Below are positions 7,385 through 14,841 of a stretch of DNA of 62,669 bases, piece by piece. The stretch's first letter is position 1, and every line of letters begins with the position of its first letter. The notes below the pieces were generated by a model. The model was given only the letters and a program-made list of their open reading frames with translations, did no database searches and was not told the origin of the DNA. Origin of the DNA: Chloroflexota bacterium (lineage in GTDB: Bacteria > Chloroflexota > Anaerolineae > UBA4142). The position numbers and the translations under genes were made by a program. The stretch is taken from assembly GCA_016215025.1 (NCBI GenBank), contig JACRMI010000168.1, positions 1 through 62,669 of the forward strand, in the 5' to 3' direction.

Positions 7385-8536
7385 ATGAGTACCGTCTCGC
7401 CTGAAGCGACATCGAAAGTTGCACGTGGTTTGGAAGGGGTCGTTGCTGCCGCGACCCAATTAAGTGATGTTCGAGGCAATGAAGGCAAGCTAGTCTATCG
7501 CGGTTACGATATCAACGATCTCGCCGAACATTCGACGTTTGAAGAAACGGTCGATTTGCTTTGGTATGGCACGCTCCCCACCCGCGATTTGTTGAACAAG
7601 TTGACCACAAAACTTTCCGCCGCGCGCCCTTTGCCGCACGAAGTCCTCGAAGGGATGGAATTGCTCCCCAAGTATGCTTCGCCGATGGATGTTTTGCGCA
7701 GTGTCGTTTCGATCCTGGGTGTGCACGATCCCGACGGTGTCTCCAATTCGGTTTCGGCAAACGTTCGCAAATCGATTCGCCTGACGGCGCAAATTCCAAC
7801 GATTATTGCGTCGTGGCATAATATTAGCAAAGGACGCAAACCGATTGCGCCCCGCTTCGATCTTTCGCACGCAGCGAATTTCCTCTACATGCTCGATGGT
7901 AAAGAACCGACTGCTGAAGCTGCTCGCATTCTCGACATCGCTTTGATTTTGCACATGGACCACGGCTTGAACGCATCGACGTTTGTTGCGCGTTCGATTG
8001 CATCCACCGAATCGGATATGTATTCCGCGATCAGCGGCGCGATTGGCGCGCTCAAGGGACCTTTGCACGGCGGCGCGAACGAAGCGGTGATGAAGATGCT
8101 TGTTCAATTGGGCGACATTTCCAAAGTCGAACCGTACGCCAAGGAAACGCTTGCAAGCAAAGGGAAAATCTCCGGGTTTGGTCATCGGATTTATCGGACG
8201 AATGATCCGCGCGCGCTGCAATTGCGCCGCATTGCCGGTGACTTGGCAAAACATTCCGGCAACACCAAATGGTATGACATGTCGGAAAAAATGCGCGACG
8301 TGATGGCGCGCGAACGTCCCAACATCTACGTCAACGTCGATTTCTATTCTGCATCGGTCTATTACACGCTCGGCATTCCTATCGATTTGTTCACGCCAAT
8401 TTTTGCGATCAGCCGGGTCGCCGGTTGGACGGCGCATGTCATGGAACAATTGATGGACAATCGCATCATGCGGCCCGAATCACTGTACACCGGACCGCAA
8501 GATCAAAAGTACGTTCCGATTGAACAACGCAGCTAA
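7385..8536 (+). CDS. gltA: Citrate synthase
   Basis: 383 residues, the length of the short dimeric (type I) citrate synthases. Diagnostic stretches include LVYRGYDINDLAE near the start, GPLHGGANEAVMKML with an active-site His, and GFGHRIYRTNDPRALQLR with a second catalytic His and substrate Arg. NIYVNVDFYSA and FTPIFAISRVAGWTAHVMEQ also match the family. It condenses acetyl-CoA and oxaloacetate. Short forms can also act as 2-methylcitrate synthases, and sequence alone does not exclude that. The perfect promoter and AGGAG support the ATG at 7385. Malate dehydrogenase lies 700 bases downstream. Confidence 0.93.
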   Translation: MSTVSPEATSKVARGLEGVVAAATQLSDVRGNEGKLVYRGYDINDLAEHSTFEETVDLLWYGTLPTRDLLNKLTTKLSAARPLPHEVLEGMELLPKYASPMDVLRSVVSILGVHDPDGVSNSVSANVRKSIRLTAQIPTIIASWHNISKGRKPIAPRFDLSHAANFLYMLDGKEPTAEAARILDIALILHMDHGLNASTFVARSIASTESDMYSAISGAIGALKGPLHGGANEAVMKMLVQLGDISKVEPYAKETLASKGKISGFGHRIYRTNDPRALQLRRIAGDLAKHSGNTKWYDMSEKMRDVMARERPNIYVNVDFYSASVYYTLGIPIDLFTPIFAISRVAGWTAHVMEQLMDNRIMRPESLYTGPQDQKYVPIEQRS

Positions 8537-8541
8537 CAATT

Positions 8542-8604
8542 AGAAACCCGTTTTCTTTCGATTTCGAAAGAAAATGAATCTGGGTGTGAAGAAAACGGGT
8601 TTCT
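8542..8604 (+). terminator. Hairpin with 16-bp arms after citrate synthase
   Basis: AGAAACCCGTTTTCTT pairs perfectly with 8589-8604, and a smaller palindrome around TTTCGATTTCGAAA is nested in the loop. TTAATTTTT follows a few bases on. It fits an intrinsic terminator between citrate synthase and the cupin gene. Confidence 0.65.
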
Positions 8605-8635
8605 TCGTTAATTTTTAACAGGAAAATTTAATCTC

Positions 8636-8956
8636 ATGCGATTAACCCGTTGGAACAAGGAGACAGCGCCGTCTCTTGAAGCACTACGGGGCGCTTTGAC
8701 TGGAGAAGGTTATTCAGTTTCGGAATGGACCGATCCTTCCGGTACAGTCTATCCTGTGCATACGCACGAGTTTCTCGAAATTCGAGTAGTGGTTCGTGGA
8801 CGATTGCGCGTTGGATTACCCGAGACGGGTGAAGAGATTGTTCTGGGACCGGGAGATCGGTTGGATTTGCCAGCCGATGTGCCACACTGGGCGGATGTCA
8901 ACGGAGACGGTGCTGTTGTTTATCTTTGCGCTTCCAAGGATCCGCACAAAAAGTAG
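8636..8956 (+). CDS. Small cupin-domain protein
   Basis: 106 residues forming one cupin barrel. Motif 1 reads YPVHTHEFLEIRVVVRGRLRVG (His, His and Glu as probable metal ligands) and motif 2 reads LGPGDRLDLPADVPHWADVNGDG with a third His. AGGAAAA precedes the ATG. Stand-alone cupins of this size bind metal or small ligands; no substrate can be deduced. Confidence 0.8.
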   Translation: MRLTRWNKETAPSLEALRGALTGEGYSVSEWTDPSGTVYPVHTHEFLEIRVVVRGRLRVGLPETGEEIVLGPGDRLDLPADVPHWADVNGDGAVVYLCASKDPHKK

Positions 8957-9007
8957 GGGCGAGGCATTTGCGCAACTATACTCGGCACGGTCACAAACCG
9001 CGGTTTT

Positions 9008-9137
9008 GCAAGCTTCGCGTGGACTCGACGCTTTAGCGGGTCGCCGCGAACGCCAACGCAACCGCGTAAACAGCCCGTCCTGAGCAAAGTCGAAGGACTC
9101 GACTCCAAAACCGCAATCAGTGCCCGTGTGCAGTATA
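9008..9137 (+). repeat. Dispersed repeat copy A with nested insert
   Basis: This stretch between the cupin gene and mdh matches, in inverse orientation, the stretch 39258-39363. Shared blocks include CGCGAACGCCAACG, ACCGCGT and CTCGACTCCAAAACCGCAAT. Copy A contains about 25 extra bases around GTCCTGAGCAAAGTCGAAGG (9077-9098), absent from copy B. That extra block resembles 48810-48835, so it seems to be an independent small element inserted into the repeat. Confidence 0.8.
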
Positions 9138-9139
9138 TC

Positions 9140-9145
9140 TTGACA
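9140..9145 (+). promoter_or_regulatory. Possible -35 box upstream of mdh
   Basis: TTGACA lies directly after the dispersed repeat, about 100 bases before mdh. No convincing -10 is found at the right spacing (ATCCAT at 17 bases), so the assignment is weak. Confidence 0.25.
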
Positions 9146-9247
9146 CTGTGGAGCTTTTGCCGATCCATGCCCTTTATTCATTGATGGTTTTGTTCGACGA
9201 ATGCCTCACTCCTACCAATTTCATTAACCCTATTCGAAGGAGCAACC

Positions 9248-10189
9248 ATGCGAAAGAAAATTACCATAGTCGGTGCGGGCTTTGTCGGGGCAACGACCGC
9301 TCAACGATTAGCGGAACGCAACTTTGCCGATATCGTCATCGCCGATGTGATCGAATTTGTGGCGGAAGGCAAAGCGCTTGATCTGCTCGAAGCCGGCCCA
9401 ATCGTCGGTTACGATGTGAACGTCAGCGGCATCACCATCAAAGATGGCGCTGGTTACGAAAAGATTGCCAACTCCGATATTGTCGTGATGACGGCTGGTA
9501 TTGCGCGCAAGCCCGGTATGAGTCGCGACGATTTGATTTTGACGAATCAGAAAATCGTTGGTGGTTGGGGCGAACAAATCGCCAAACATGCGCCGAACGC
9601 GATCATCATCGTCGTGACGAATCCCGTCGATGCGATGACGCAATTGTTGTGGCATACGAGCAAGTTCCCGAAGAATCGCGTGATTGGTCAAGCGGGTGTT
9701 TTGGATAGCGCGCGCTTCCGCACGTTCGTCGCGTTGGAACTGGGTGTCTCGGTGCAGAATGTCGATGCGTACGTCCTCGGCGCGCACGGCGATCAGATGG
9801 TCCCGCTGCCGCGTTACACCACCGTCGCCGGCGTTCCGCTCACGGAACTCTTGCCGAAAGAAAAGATCGATGCGCTCGTCAAGCGCACGCGCGACGGTGG
9901 AGCCGAAGTGGTGAACTTGCTCAAGACAGGATCGGCATTCTACGCGCCGAGCGCAGCCGTCGCCGAAATGGTCGATGCGATTCTGTTCGACAAGAAAAAG
10001 ATTCTGCCGTGCATCGCTTATCTCGAAGGTGAGTACGGTATCAGCGGAGTGTATGCCGGCGTGCCGGTGAAGCTTGGCACGCAAGGGATCGAAGAAATCG
10101 TCAAGCTCAATCTCAACGCCGAAGAAACGGCTGCATTGCAAAAATCGGGCGAAGCAGTTCGAGCCCTCAACAAGGTCATGGGACTCTAG
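9248..10189 (+). CDS. mdh: Malate dehydrogenase (LDH-like type)
   Basis: 313 residues. The NAD-binding site VGAGFVGATTAQRLAER is at the N-terminus, and VMTAGIARKPGMSRDDLILTN and VVTNPVDAMTQLLW follow. GVLDSARFRTFVA holds the substrate-binding Arg and GAHGDQMVPL the catalytic His. The Arg in the ARKPGMSR loop is typical of malate rather than lactate specificity. It interconverts malate and oxaloacetate in the TCA cycle, next to citrate synthase in function and position. GAAGGAG lies 6 bases before the ATG. Confidence 0.94.
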   Translation: MRKKITIVGAGFVGATTAQRLAERNFADIVIADVIEFVAEGKALDLLEAGPIVGYDVNVSGITIKDGAGYEKIANSDIVVMTAGIARKPGMSRDDLILTNQKIVGGWGEQIAKHAPNAIIIVVTNPVDAMTQLLWHTSKFPKNRVIGQAGVLDSARFRTFVALELGVSVQNVDAYVLGAHGDQMVPLPRYTTVAGVPLTELLPKEKIDALVKRTRDGGAEVVNLLKTGSAFYAPSAAVAEMVDAILFDKKKILPCIAYLEGEYGISGVYAGVPVKLGTQGIEEIVKLNLNAEETAALQKSGEAVRALNKVMGL

Positions 10190-10199
10190 CCCATCAGGA

Positions 10200-10253
10200 T
10201 TCAAAATTCGGAATTCGAAAGTCGGCACAAGATTTCGGATTCCGAATTTGATG
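10200..10253. repeat. Inverted heptamer array between mdh and the DUF433 gene
   Basis: Three units TTCAAAA, TTCGGAA, TTCGAAA (10200-10220) are inverted by TTTCGGA, TTCCGAA, TTTGATG (10233-10253). This is the same architecture as the longer arrays: a short strict period, two inverted halves, in a gene gap. The DUF433 Shine-Dalgarno (AGAGGAAAG) follows directly. Confidence 0.7.
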
Positions 10254-10267
10254 TAAGAGGAAAGAAA

Positions 10268-10594
10268 ATGGTTGTGCGACATGCGGTAGTACAAAAGAAA
10301 CCAAAGACGTATATTGTCCGAACACCCGGGGTGATGGGTGGACGTCCCCGTATTGATGGGCATAGGATTCGCGTGCAAGATGTAGCACACTGGTCAAAAT
10401 CTGGAATGTCGCCTGATGAAATAGCCAATCAATTCGATCTAACTCTGGCTGAGGTTCATGCTGCCTTGTCTTTCTATTTCGATCACATCGAAGAAATTCG
10501 GCGCGACGTGGAGAAAGATCGAAAGTTTGTTGCGACGATGAAAAAACGTTATCCGTCCAAACTTGAAGCGAAATTAAAGGCACTCCGTGGGTGA
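10268..10594 (+). CDS. DUF433-type antitoxin
   Basis: 108 residues. The core GVMGGRPRIDGHRIRVQDVAHWSKSGMSPDEIANQFDLTLAEVHAALSF-type layout (arginine-rich strand then helix-turn-helix) is characteristic of DUF433 antitoxins. AGAGGAAAG precedes the ATG. It overlaps the next gene by 8 bases, and the pair is a typical two-gene module with the antitoxin first. It probably binds DNA and neutralises the downstream DUF5615 protein. Confidence 0.82.
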   Translation: MVVRHAVVQKKPKTYIVRTPGVMGGRPRIDGHRIRVQDVAHWSKSGMSPDEIANQFDLTLAEVHAALSFYFDHIEEIRRDVEKDRKFVATMKKRYPSKLEAKLKALRG

Positions 10595-10919
10595 GCGAAT
10601 TCGCTTCTATCTTGACGAGCATATTCCCAAAGCTGTCGCGGATGGGTTGCGGCATCGCGGAATCCTTGTCACGCGCGCACAAGAAGTTGGACTGCGTCGC
10701 GCGAGTGATGAGCAGCACATGGAATATGCTAGACGTGAGAATTGCGTTGTCGTGACCAAAGATTCGGATTTCTTGCGCTTCCATCGCGAAGGTTTGACGC
10801 ACAGTGGAATTGTTTACCTAGATCGCGATGCTACAATTGGAGAAATAATCAACGCCCTCGAATTGATCGCTGAAACATTATCTTCGGAAGATATGCAGGA
10901 TCATGTCGAGTATTGGTAA
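10587..10919 (+). CDS. DUF5615 PIN-like toxin
   Basis: 110 residues from GTG at 10587. The start FYLDEHIPKAVADGLRHRGI, the middle RASDEQHMEYARRENCVVVTKDSDFLRF and the late GIVYLDRDA match the PIN-like DUF5615 family (Mut7-C/VapC-related), with acidic residues Asp8, Glu9 and the TKDSDF aspartates as the probable metal site. Such proteins are predicted RNases. Translation is coupled to the DUF433 gene by overlap. Confidence 0.82.
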   Translation: MGERIRFYLDEHIPKAVADGLRHRGILVTRAQEVGLRRASDEQHMEYARRENCVVVTKDSDFLRFHREGLTHSGIVYLDRDATIGEIINALELIAETLSSEDMQDHVEYW

Positions 10920-10934
10920 GTATTGGAGGAGTCA

Positions 10935-12260
10935 ATGGCAGTCGATATTCGTGAAGCTCATTTAGATAATGGTTTGATGGTTTTACTTGCGCCGGTCCAC
11001 AACGCGCCGGTTGTAACGTTCTGGGTTTGGTATCGCGTAGGCTCGCGCAACGAAGTGCCCGGCATCACCGGCATTTCGCACTGGTGCGAGCACATGATGT
11101 TCAAAGGCACGCCGACGCTGGGCAAGGGTGAGATCATGCATCTCATCAATCGCAACGGCGGCGTCGATAATGCATTTACGTCGGCGGATTTTACGGCGTA
11201 CTTTGAATCGCTGCCGAGCGACCGCATCGATTTGGCGCTGCGCATCGAATCGGACCGCATGATGAACACCACGTTCGACCCCGACGAAGTTGCGAGCGAG
11301 CGCACGGTGATTATTTCCGAGCGCGAAGGCGGCGAGAACGAGCCGCGCTATTTGCTCAGCGAACAAGTCCAAGCGATGGCATTCATGGTGCATCCGTATC
11401 ATCACGACACGATTGGCTGGAAAGTCGATTTGGAAACGATGACGCGCGAGGATTTGTATCGCCATTACAAGAAATACTATGCGCCGAACAATGCCGTTGT
11501 CGTGGTCGCCGGTGATTTCGAACCGGATGAAATGCTTGCGAAAATCACCGATGCGTTTGGCAAGATTCCGCGCGGCGGCGAAATCCCGCAAATGAAGAGT
11601 GTCGAGCCGCCGCAAGAAGGCGAACGGCGGGCGCGCCTCGTGCGCCCCGGTCCGTCGGCGTGTTTCCATGCGATGTTTCACGCGCCGAAAGCGAGTGACC
11701 CCGACTTTTTTCCAACATTTGTCCTCACCGGTATTTTGTCGGGCGTGGGGGGCATGAGTTTTTCGGGGGGGGGCAGTCCAGGTCGCTCATCCCGTTTGTA
11801 TCGCGCGTTGGTCGAAACGGGACTGGCGGTTGATGTCGATTGCGGTTTTCGTGGGATGCTCGACCCAGGAACGATTGATATTACATCGACCGTGACGCCG
11901 GGCGGATCGATCGAAAAAGTCGAAGGTGCAATTTTTGCCGAGTTGGAAAAAATCGCGAGCAAGCCAGTCACAGACACAGAGTTGGCCAAAGTCATCAAGC
12001 AAGCCAAGTCGCAATTCGTTTACGCAACCGATGGTGTAATGAATCTCGGTTATTGGCTGGGTCAATGGGAAATCGTCTCGTCGTATAAAATGTATGCGCA
12101 ATTCCTCGACAATTTGGAAAAGGTAACCAAAGCGGATGTTACACGCGTCGCGCGAAAATATTTCGCCGAAAAGAATCGCACGGTCGGTTGGTTCATCCCG
12201 TCGAATGGAAACGGCAAGCGCGCACCGGTCAAGAATCGCGCGCGGAGCAAAGCGAAATGA
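10935..12260 (+). CDS. M16 zinc peptidase, catalytic subunit
   Basis: 441 residues from the ATG at 10935 with GGAGGAG just upstream. The inverted zincin motif HxxEH is intact (His49, Glu52, His53 in SHWCEHMMFKGT) and the downstream ligand helix ASERTVIISEREGGENE follows. The two M16 domains (N-terminal catalytic, C-terminal M16_C with YYAPNNAVVVVAGDF) are complete. It is likely a cytoplasmic or envelope processing peptidase acting with the next gene. A run of nine G at about 11766 sits in a conserved GGGSPGRSSRLYR loop and keeps the frame. Confidence 0.9.
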   Translation: MAVDIREAHLDNGLMVLLAPVHNAPVVTFWVWYRVGSRNEVPGITGISHWCEHMMFKGTPTLGKGEIMHLINRNGGVDNAFTSADFTAYFESLPSDRIDLALRIESDRMMNTTFDPDEVASERTVIISEREGGENEPRYLLSEQVQAMAFMVHPYHHDTIGWKVDLETMTREDLYRHYKKYYAPNNAVVVVAGDFEPDEMLAKITDAFGKIPRGGEIPQMKSVEPPQEGERRARLVRPGPSACFHAMFHAPKASDPDFFPTFVLTGILSGVGGMSFSGGGSPGRSSRLYRALVETGLAVDVDCGFRGMLDPGTIDITSTVTPGGSIEKVEGAIFAELEKIASKPVTDTELAKVIKQAKSQFVYATDGVMNLGYWLGQWEIVSSYKMYAQFLDNLEKVTKADVTRVARKYFAEKNRTVGWFIPSNGNGKRAPVKNRARSKAK

Positions 12261-13540
12261 AAACGACACTTCCCATCACACCGGAGAGCATCACGCGCAC
12301 GACGCTTGCCAATGGTTTGACGCTGCTCATCAAAGAAAATCATAACAATGCGTCGGTCACATTGCGTGGTCGTATTCGGGCAGGCGGACTGTACGATACC
12401 GAAAAGAATTCTGGGCTGGCGCATTTTACAACGGCGGCGTTACAGCGTGGCACGCGCAAACGCAGTTTCCAAAAACTGAACGACGAGTTGGACCGCAATG
12501 GCATGTCGTTTGGAATCGGCGCGGGCATGGAAACGATTGGCTTGAGCGCGAAATCGCTCGTCGAAGATTTCGAGCATGTGCTGGACATTGTCGCCGAAAC
12601 GCTCATGCATCCAACGTTTCCGCGCGTCGAAGTCGAAAAACTGCGCCGCGAATTTCTCGCCGATTTGAAAGAAGCCGACGACGATACGCAACACGTCGCA
12701 TACCGCGAGTTTCGCGCGATGTGCTATCCGTCCTCGCATCCGTATCATCGCTTGTCAGAGGGCACGACAAAGACGGTCAAGCGCATTACGACCAAGATGA
12801 TGCAGGACTATCATGCGTGCTATTATCGGCCCGATGTGACGACTGTTGTGATTGTGGGCGATCTGCGTGCCGATCAGGCGATTGAAATGATCGACCGCAA
12901 GCTGGGTGTGTGGAAAGCCAAAGGGCACCCAGAACCCTACGGCATTCCCGATGCGCCCAAGCCCAAACAGATTCTGCGAAAAGTCGCACCTATTCCCGGC
13001 AAGATGCAAGCCGATGTCGTGATCGGTTATCCTGGGATTCGTCGTTCCGATCCTGATTACTATGCGCTCAACATCGGCGACTTGATTTTCGGTCGCCTGG
13101 GTTTGTATGGACGATTAGGAGCGAATGTGCGCGACAAGCAAGGGCTAGCGTACTATGTCTACAGCGGCGTCGAAGCGAATGTCGGCGCGGGACCCTGGGC
13201 AGTCCATGCGGGTGTCAATCCCAGGAATGTGGATCGGGCGGTAGAAGGTATTCTGACGGAGATCAAGCGTCTGCGTTCAGAACCCGTTGCGCAAGACGAA
13301 CTCGCCGAGGCGCAGGACTTTTTGACCGGGTCGCTGGCGCTGCGCTTGGAGACGAACGAAGGAGTTGCAGCCACGTTGAGTGACATTGAAATGTTCAACC
13401 TGGGTTTGGATTATCTCCAGCGCTATCCTAATATCATTCGTTCGATCACCGCCGAGCAAATCCTAGCCGCCTCGCAAAAGTACGCGCAAATCGAAAACTA
13501 TGCGTTGGCGATTTCGGGCCCGGTGGACGGGAAGCAGTGA
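12257..13540 (+). CDS. M16 peptidase-like protein, non-catalytic partner
   Basis: 427 residues from the ATG at 12257, overlapping the stop of the first M16 gene by ATGA. The fold is M16 throughout (LANGLTLLIKENHNNASVTLRGRIRAGG, later YYRPDVTTVVIVGDL), but the zinc motif is replaced by HFTTA at residues 56-60, so the catalytic Glu and second His are missing. Bacterial M16B proteins often work as a pair of one active and one inactive subunit, as in mitochondrial processing peptidase, and translational coupling supports such a heterodimer. The stop codon lies in the first unit of a heptamer array. Confidence 0.9.
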   Translation: MKTTLPITPESITRTTLANGLTLLIKENHNNASVTLRGRIRAGGLYDTEKNSGLAHFTTAALQRGTRKRSFQKLNDELDRNGMSFGIGAGMETIGLSAKSLVEDFEHVLDIVAETLMHPTFPRVEVEKLRREFLADLKEADDDTQHVAYREFRAMCYPSSHPYHRLSEGTTKTVKRITTKMMQDYHACYYRPDVTTVVIVGDLRADQAIEMIDRKLGVWKAKGHPEPYGIPDAPKPKQILRKVAPIPGKMQADVVIGYPGIRRSDPDYYALNIGDLIFGRLGLYGRLGANVRDKQGLAYYVYSGVEANVGAGPWAVHAGVNPRNVDRAVEGILTEIKRLRSEPVAQDELAEAQDFLTGSLALRLETNEGVAATLSDIEMFNLGLDYLQRYPNIIRSITAEQILAASQKYAQIENYALAISGPVDGKQ

Positions 13541-13643
13541 ACGGTGAGCAGTGGACAGTAAACAGTGAACAGTAGTCAGTAGTCAGAAAATTGATTATCC
13601 TTGAATTAGTTTTTGCTGGCGACTGGCTACTGACGACTGAAGG
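13537..13643. repeat. Inverted heptamer array (GTGAACA family)
   Basis: Left half 13537-13585: seven units GTGAACG, GTGAGCA, GTGGACA, GTAAACA, GTGAACA, GTAGTCA, GTAGTCA. Right half 13616-13643: CTGGCGA, CTGGCTA, CTGACGA, CTGAAGG, inverse of the left consensus. The left half contains the M16 stop codon and the right half runs into the Shine-Dalgarno of the next gene (GGGAGG). Inverse copies of GTAAACA occur inside a coding region at 48876-48903. Confidence 0.85.
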
Positions 13644-13652
13644 GAGGCGAAT

Positions 13653-14297
13653 ATGCCAAACGAAGAAAAATCGAGTGAACCGAAAAAGCGTGTGACTCGT
13701 CGCAAGAAAAGTGCGGCGGAGGAATTTGAAAACGGACAGGAACGAATCGAGAACGCCAGCGTCAACGATGTGTCGGCGCATGACGTGACGATCCAATCGG
13801 GCAGCGCGCGCGACATCAAAGCCGAGACGGTGACCATCGTGCAAGGCGGCGCAAATGCGATTGAGGCGGGGACCGTAAGCATCAGCGCAGGCGGCATCGT
13901 CCAAGCCAATGCCGACACCATCGATGTGAAGGCGGGCGGGATTGTGCGGGCAGAAGCCGATGAAATTAATTTGTCCCAGAGCGCGGTCGTGCTGGCACAG
14001 GCAGAGAACATCGACTTGAACGTAGCGTCGGCCGTTGCGATTACGGGCGAGACGGTGAATGTTCAACTGGGCGGCGCGCAGTACATGGTGGCGCGCAACT
14101 CGATCCAGGTCGAGCAAGGCGGTGCATTGCTGATGGCGGCTCCGCGGGTCGAAATGCAGAATGGCTTTGTCGGCTTGCTCTTTGCGCGACAAGTGAACGG
14201 CAACATCCGCACGTTGTTCGATCAGCGCGGCGCACTCATCTTTGGTGTCGCCGTTGGCATCGTGATGCTCTTGCTGGGACGAGGGCGGAGACGATAA
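13653..14297 (+). CDS. Beta-helix-like repeat protein with C-terminal membrane anchor
   Basis: 214 residues. A charged N-terminus (about 40 residues, Lys/Arg/Glu-rich) is followed by about 130 residues of short repeats ending in small hydrophobics (NDVSAHDVTIQSG, KAETVTIVQGG, EAGTVSISAGG, NADTIDVKAGG), a pattern of right-handed beta-helix or bactofilin-like polymer-forming proteins. A hydrophobic stretch LIFGVAVGIVMLLLGRGRRR at the very end anchors it in the membrane. I do not recognise a named family. GGGAGG precedes the ATG. It may share the M16 transcript and ends in a strong terminator. Confidence 0.7.
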   Translation: MPNEEKSSEPKKRVTRRKKSAAEEFENGQERIENASVNDVSAHDVTIQSGSARDIKAETVTIVQGGANAIEAGTVSISAGGIVQANADTIDVKAGGIVRAEADEINLSQSAVVLAQAENIDLNVASAVAITGETVNVQLGGAQYMVARNSIQVEQGGALLMAAPRVEMQNGFVGLLFARQVNGNIRTLFDQRGALIFGVAVGIVMLLLGRGRRR

Positions 14298-14301
14298 TGC
14301 T

Positions 14302-14340
14302 AACAAAACCGCTCATGTGAACAACATGAGCGGTTTTGTT
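14302..14340 (+). terminator. Intrinsic terminator after the beta-helix gene
   Basis: AACAAAACCGCTCATGT pairs perfectly with 14324-14340 across a short loop, and the 3' arm ends in GTTTTGTTGTG. It separates the housekeeping block from the polysaccharide locus. Confidence 0.85.
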
Positions 14341-14841
14341 GTGTATTCACGCATCGTTGAATATCTGAGACTAGAATTCATCCGACTGTAGTGATTTTCT
14401 TGACTATCTCAAGACATTAGATATAATGCTGGCGTAAGCAAGCGCGGTTTCCCTGGCATAGAGCAAGCATTGCTACAGTTGTATAATTGATCGCTCACAA
14501 GCCGTGCGATGGTGGATTTTGCAATCTCTTTCTCCGCGCGTCGGCTTTTTGTTTGCTCAGTTTTGATTTGCCGAGAATCTGGTTTTGTTACCATAGTGCG
14601 GTATAGCGTTTTGGTATTTTTGCTTCTATCGATCCCCTCTAGATAATCGAACTTGCGAATTGTTCTCAATCGAAAAGTAATAGCACGCTGAAGGAAACAC
14701 GGTTAGTGTTTCCTCTGTCTTTGCCGTCAACTAAGGAATATCGATTGGAATCCAAGTCGTAGCTTGATCGTAGCGGGTAAGACTGTCTGTCTAGCAGTGA
14801 AAACCCTGTTTGTTCTCTAAATCATCGGATAAAGGATCAAG
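14341..14841 (+). other. Long leader of the polysaccharide locus, no gene seen
   Basis: 500 bases without a convincing coding frame. A promoter lies at 14400-14427, so the expected leader is more than 400 bases long. It contains one 9-bp-arm hairpin (AGGAAACAC/GTGTTTCCT, 14692-14714) not followed by a T-run. A leader of this length ahead of a 27-kb operon suggests post-initiation control, but no known riboswitch or JUMPstart element was recognised. Confidence 0.4.
14400..14427 (+). promoter_or_regulatory. Sigma-70-type promoter of the polysaccharide locus
   Basis: TTGACT (14400-14405), a 16-base spacer, then a perfect TATAAT (14422-14427). It is oriented towards the sugar locus, whose first start codon is 415 bases downstream. 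Confidence 0.65.

Noticed and set aside
7490..8449. 319-codon open frame on the minus strand opposite citrate synthase
   Set aside because: Its product is rich in Arg, His and Phe with no family resemblance, and the opposite strand encodes a clear enzyme with its own promoter. Similar antisense frames oppose mdh (9308-10390), lepA (45489-46343) and der (52727-53941) and are rejected for the same reason.
14409..14669. 86-codon minus-strand frame in the leader of the sugar locus
   Set aside because: No ribosome-binding site, no recognisable domain, and it runs against a good promoter; kept only as leader sequence.
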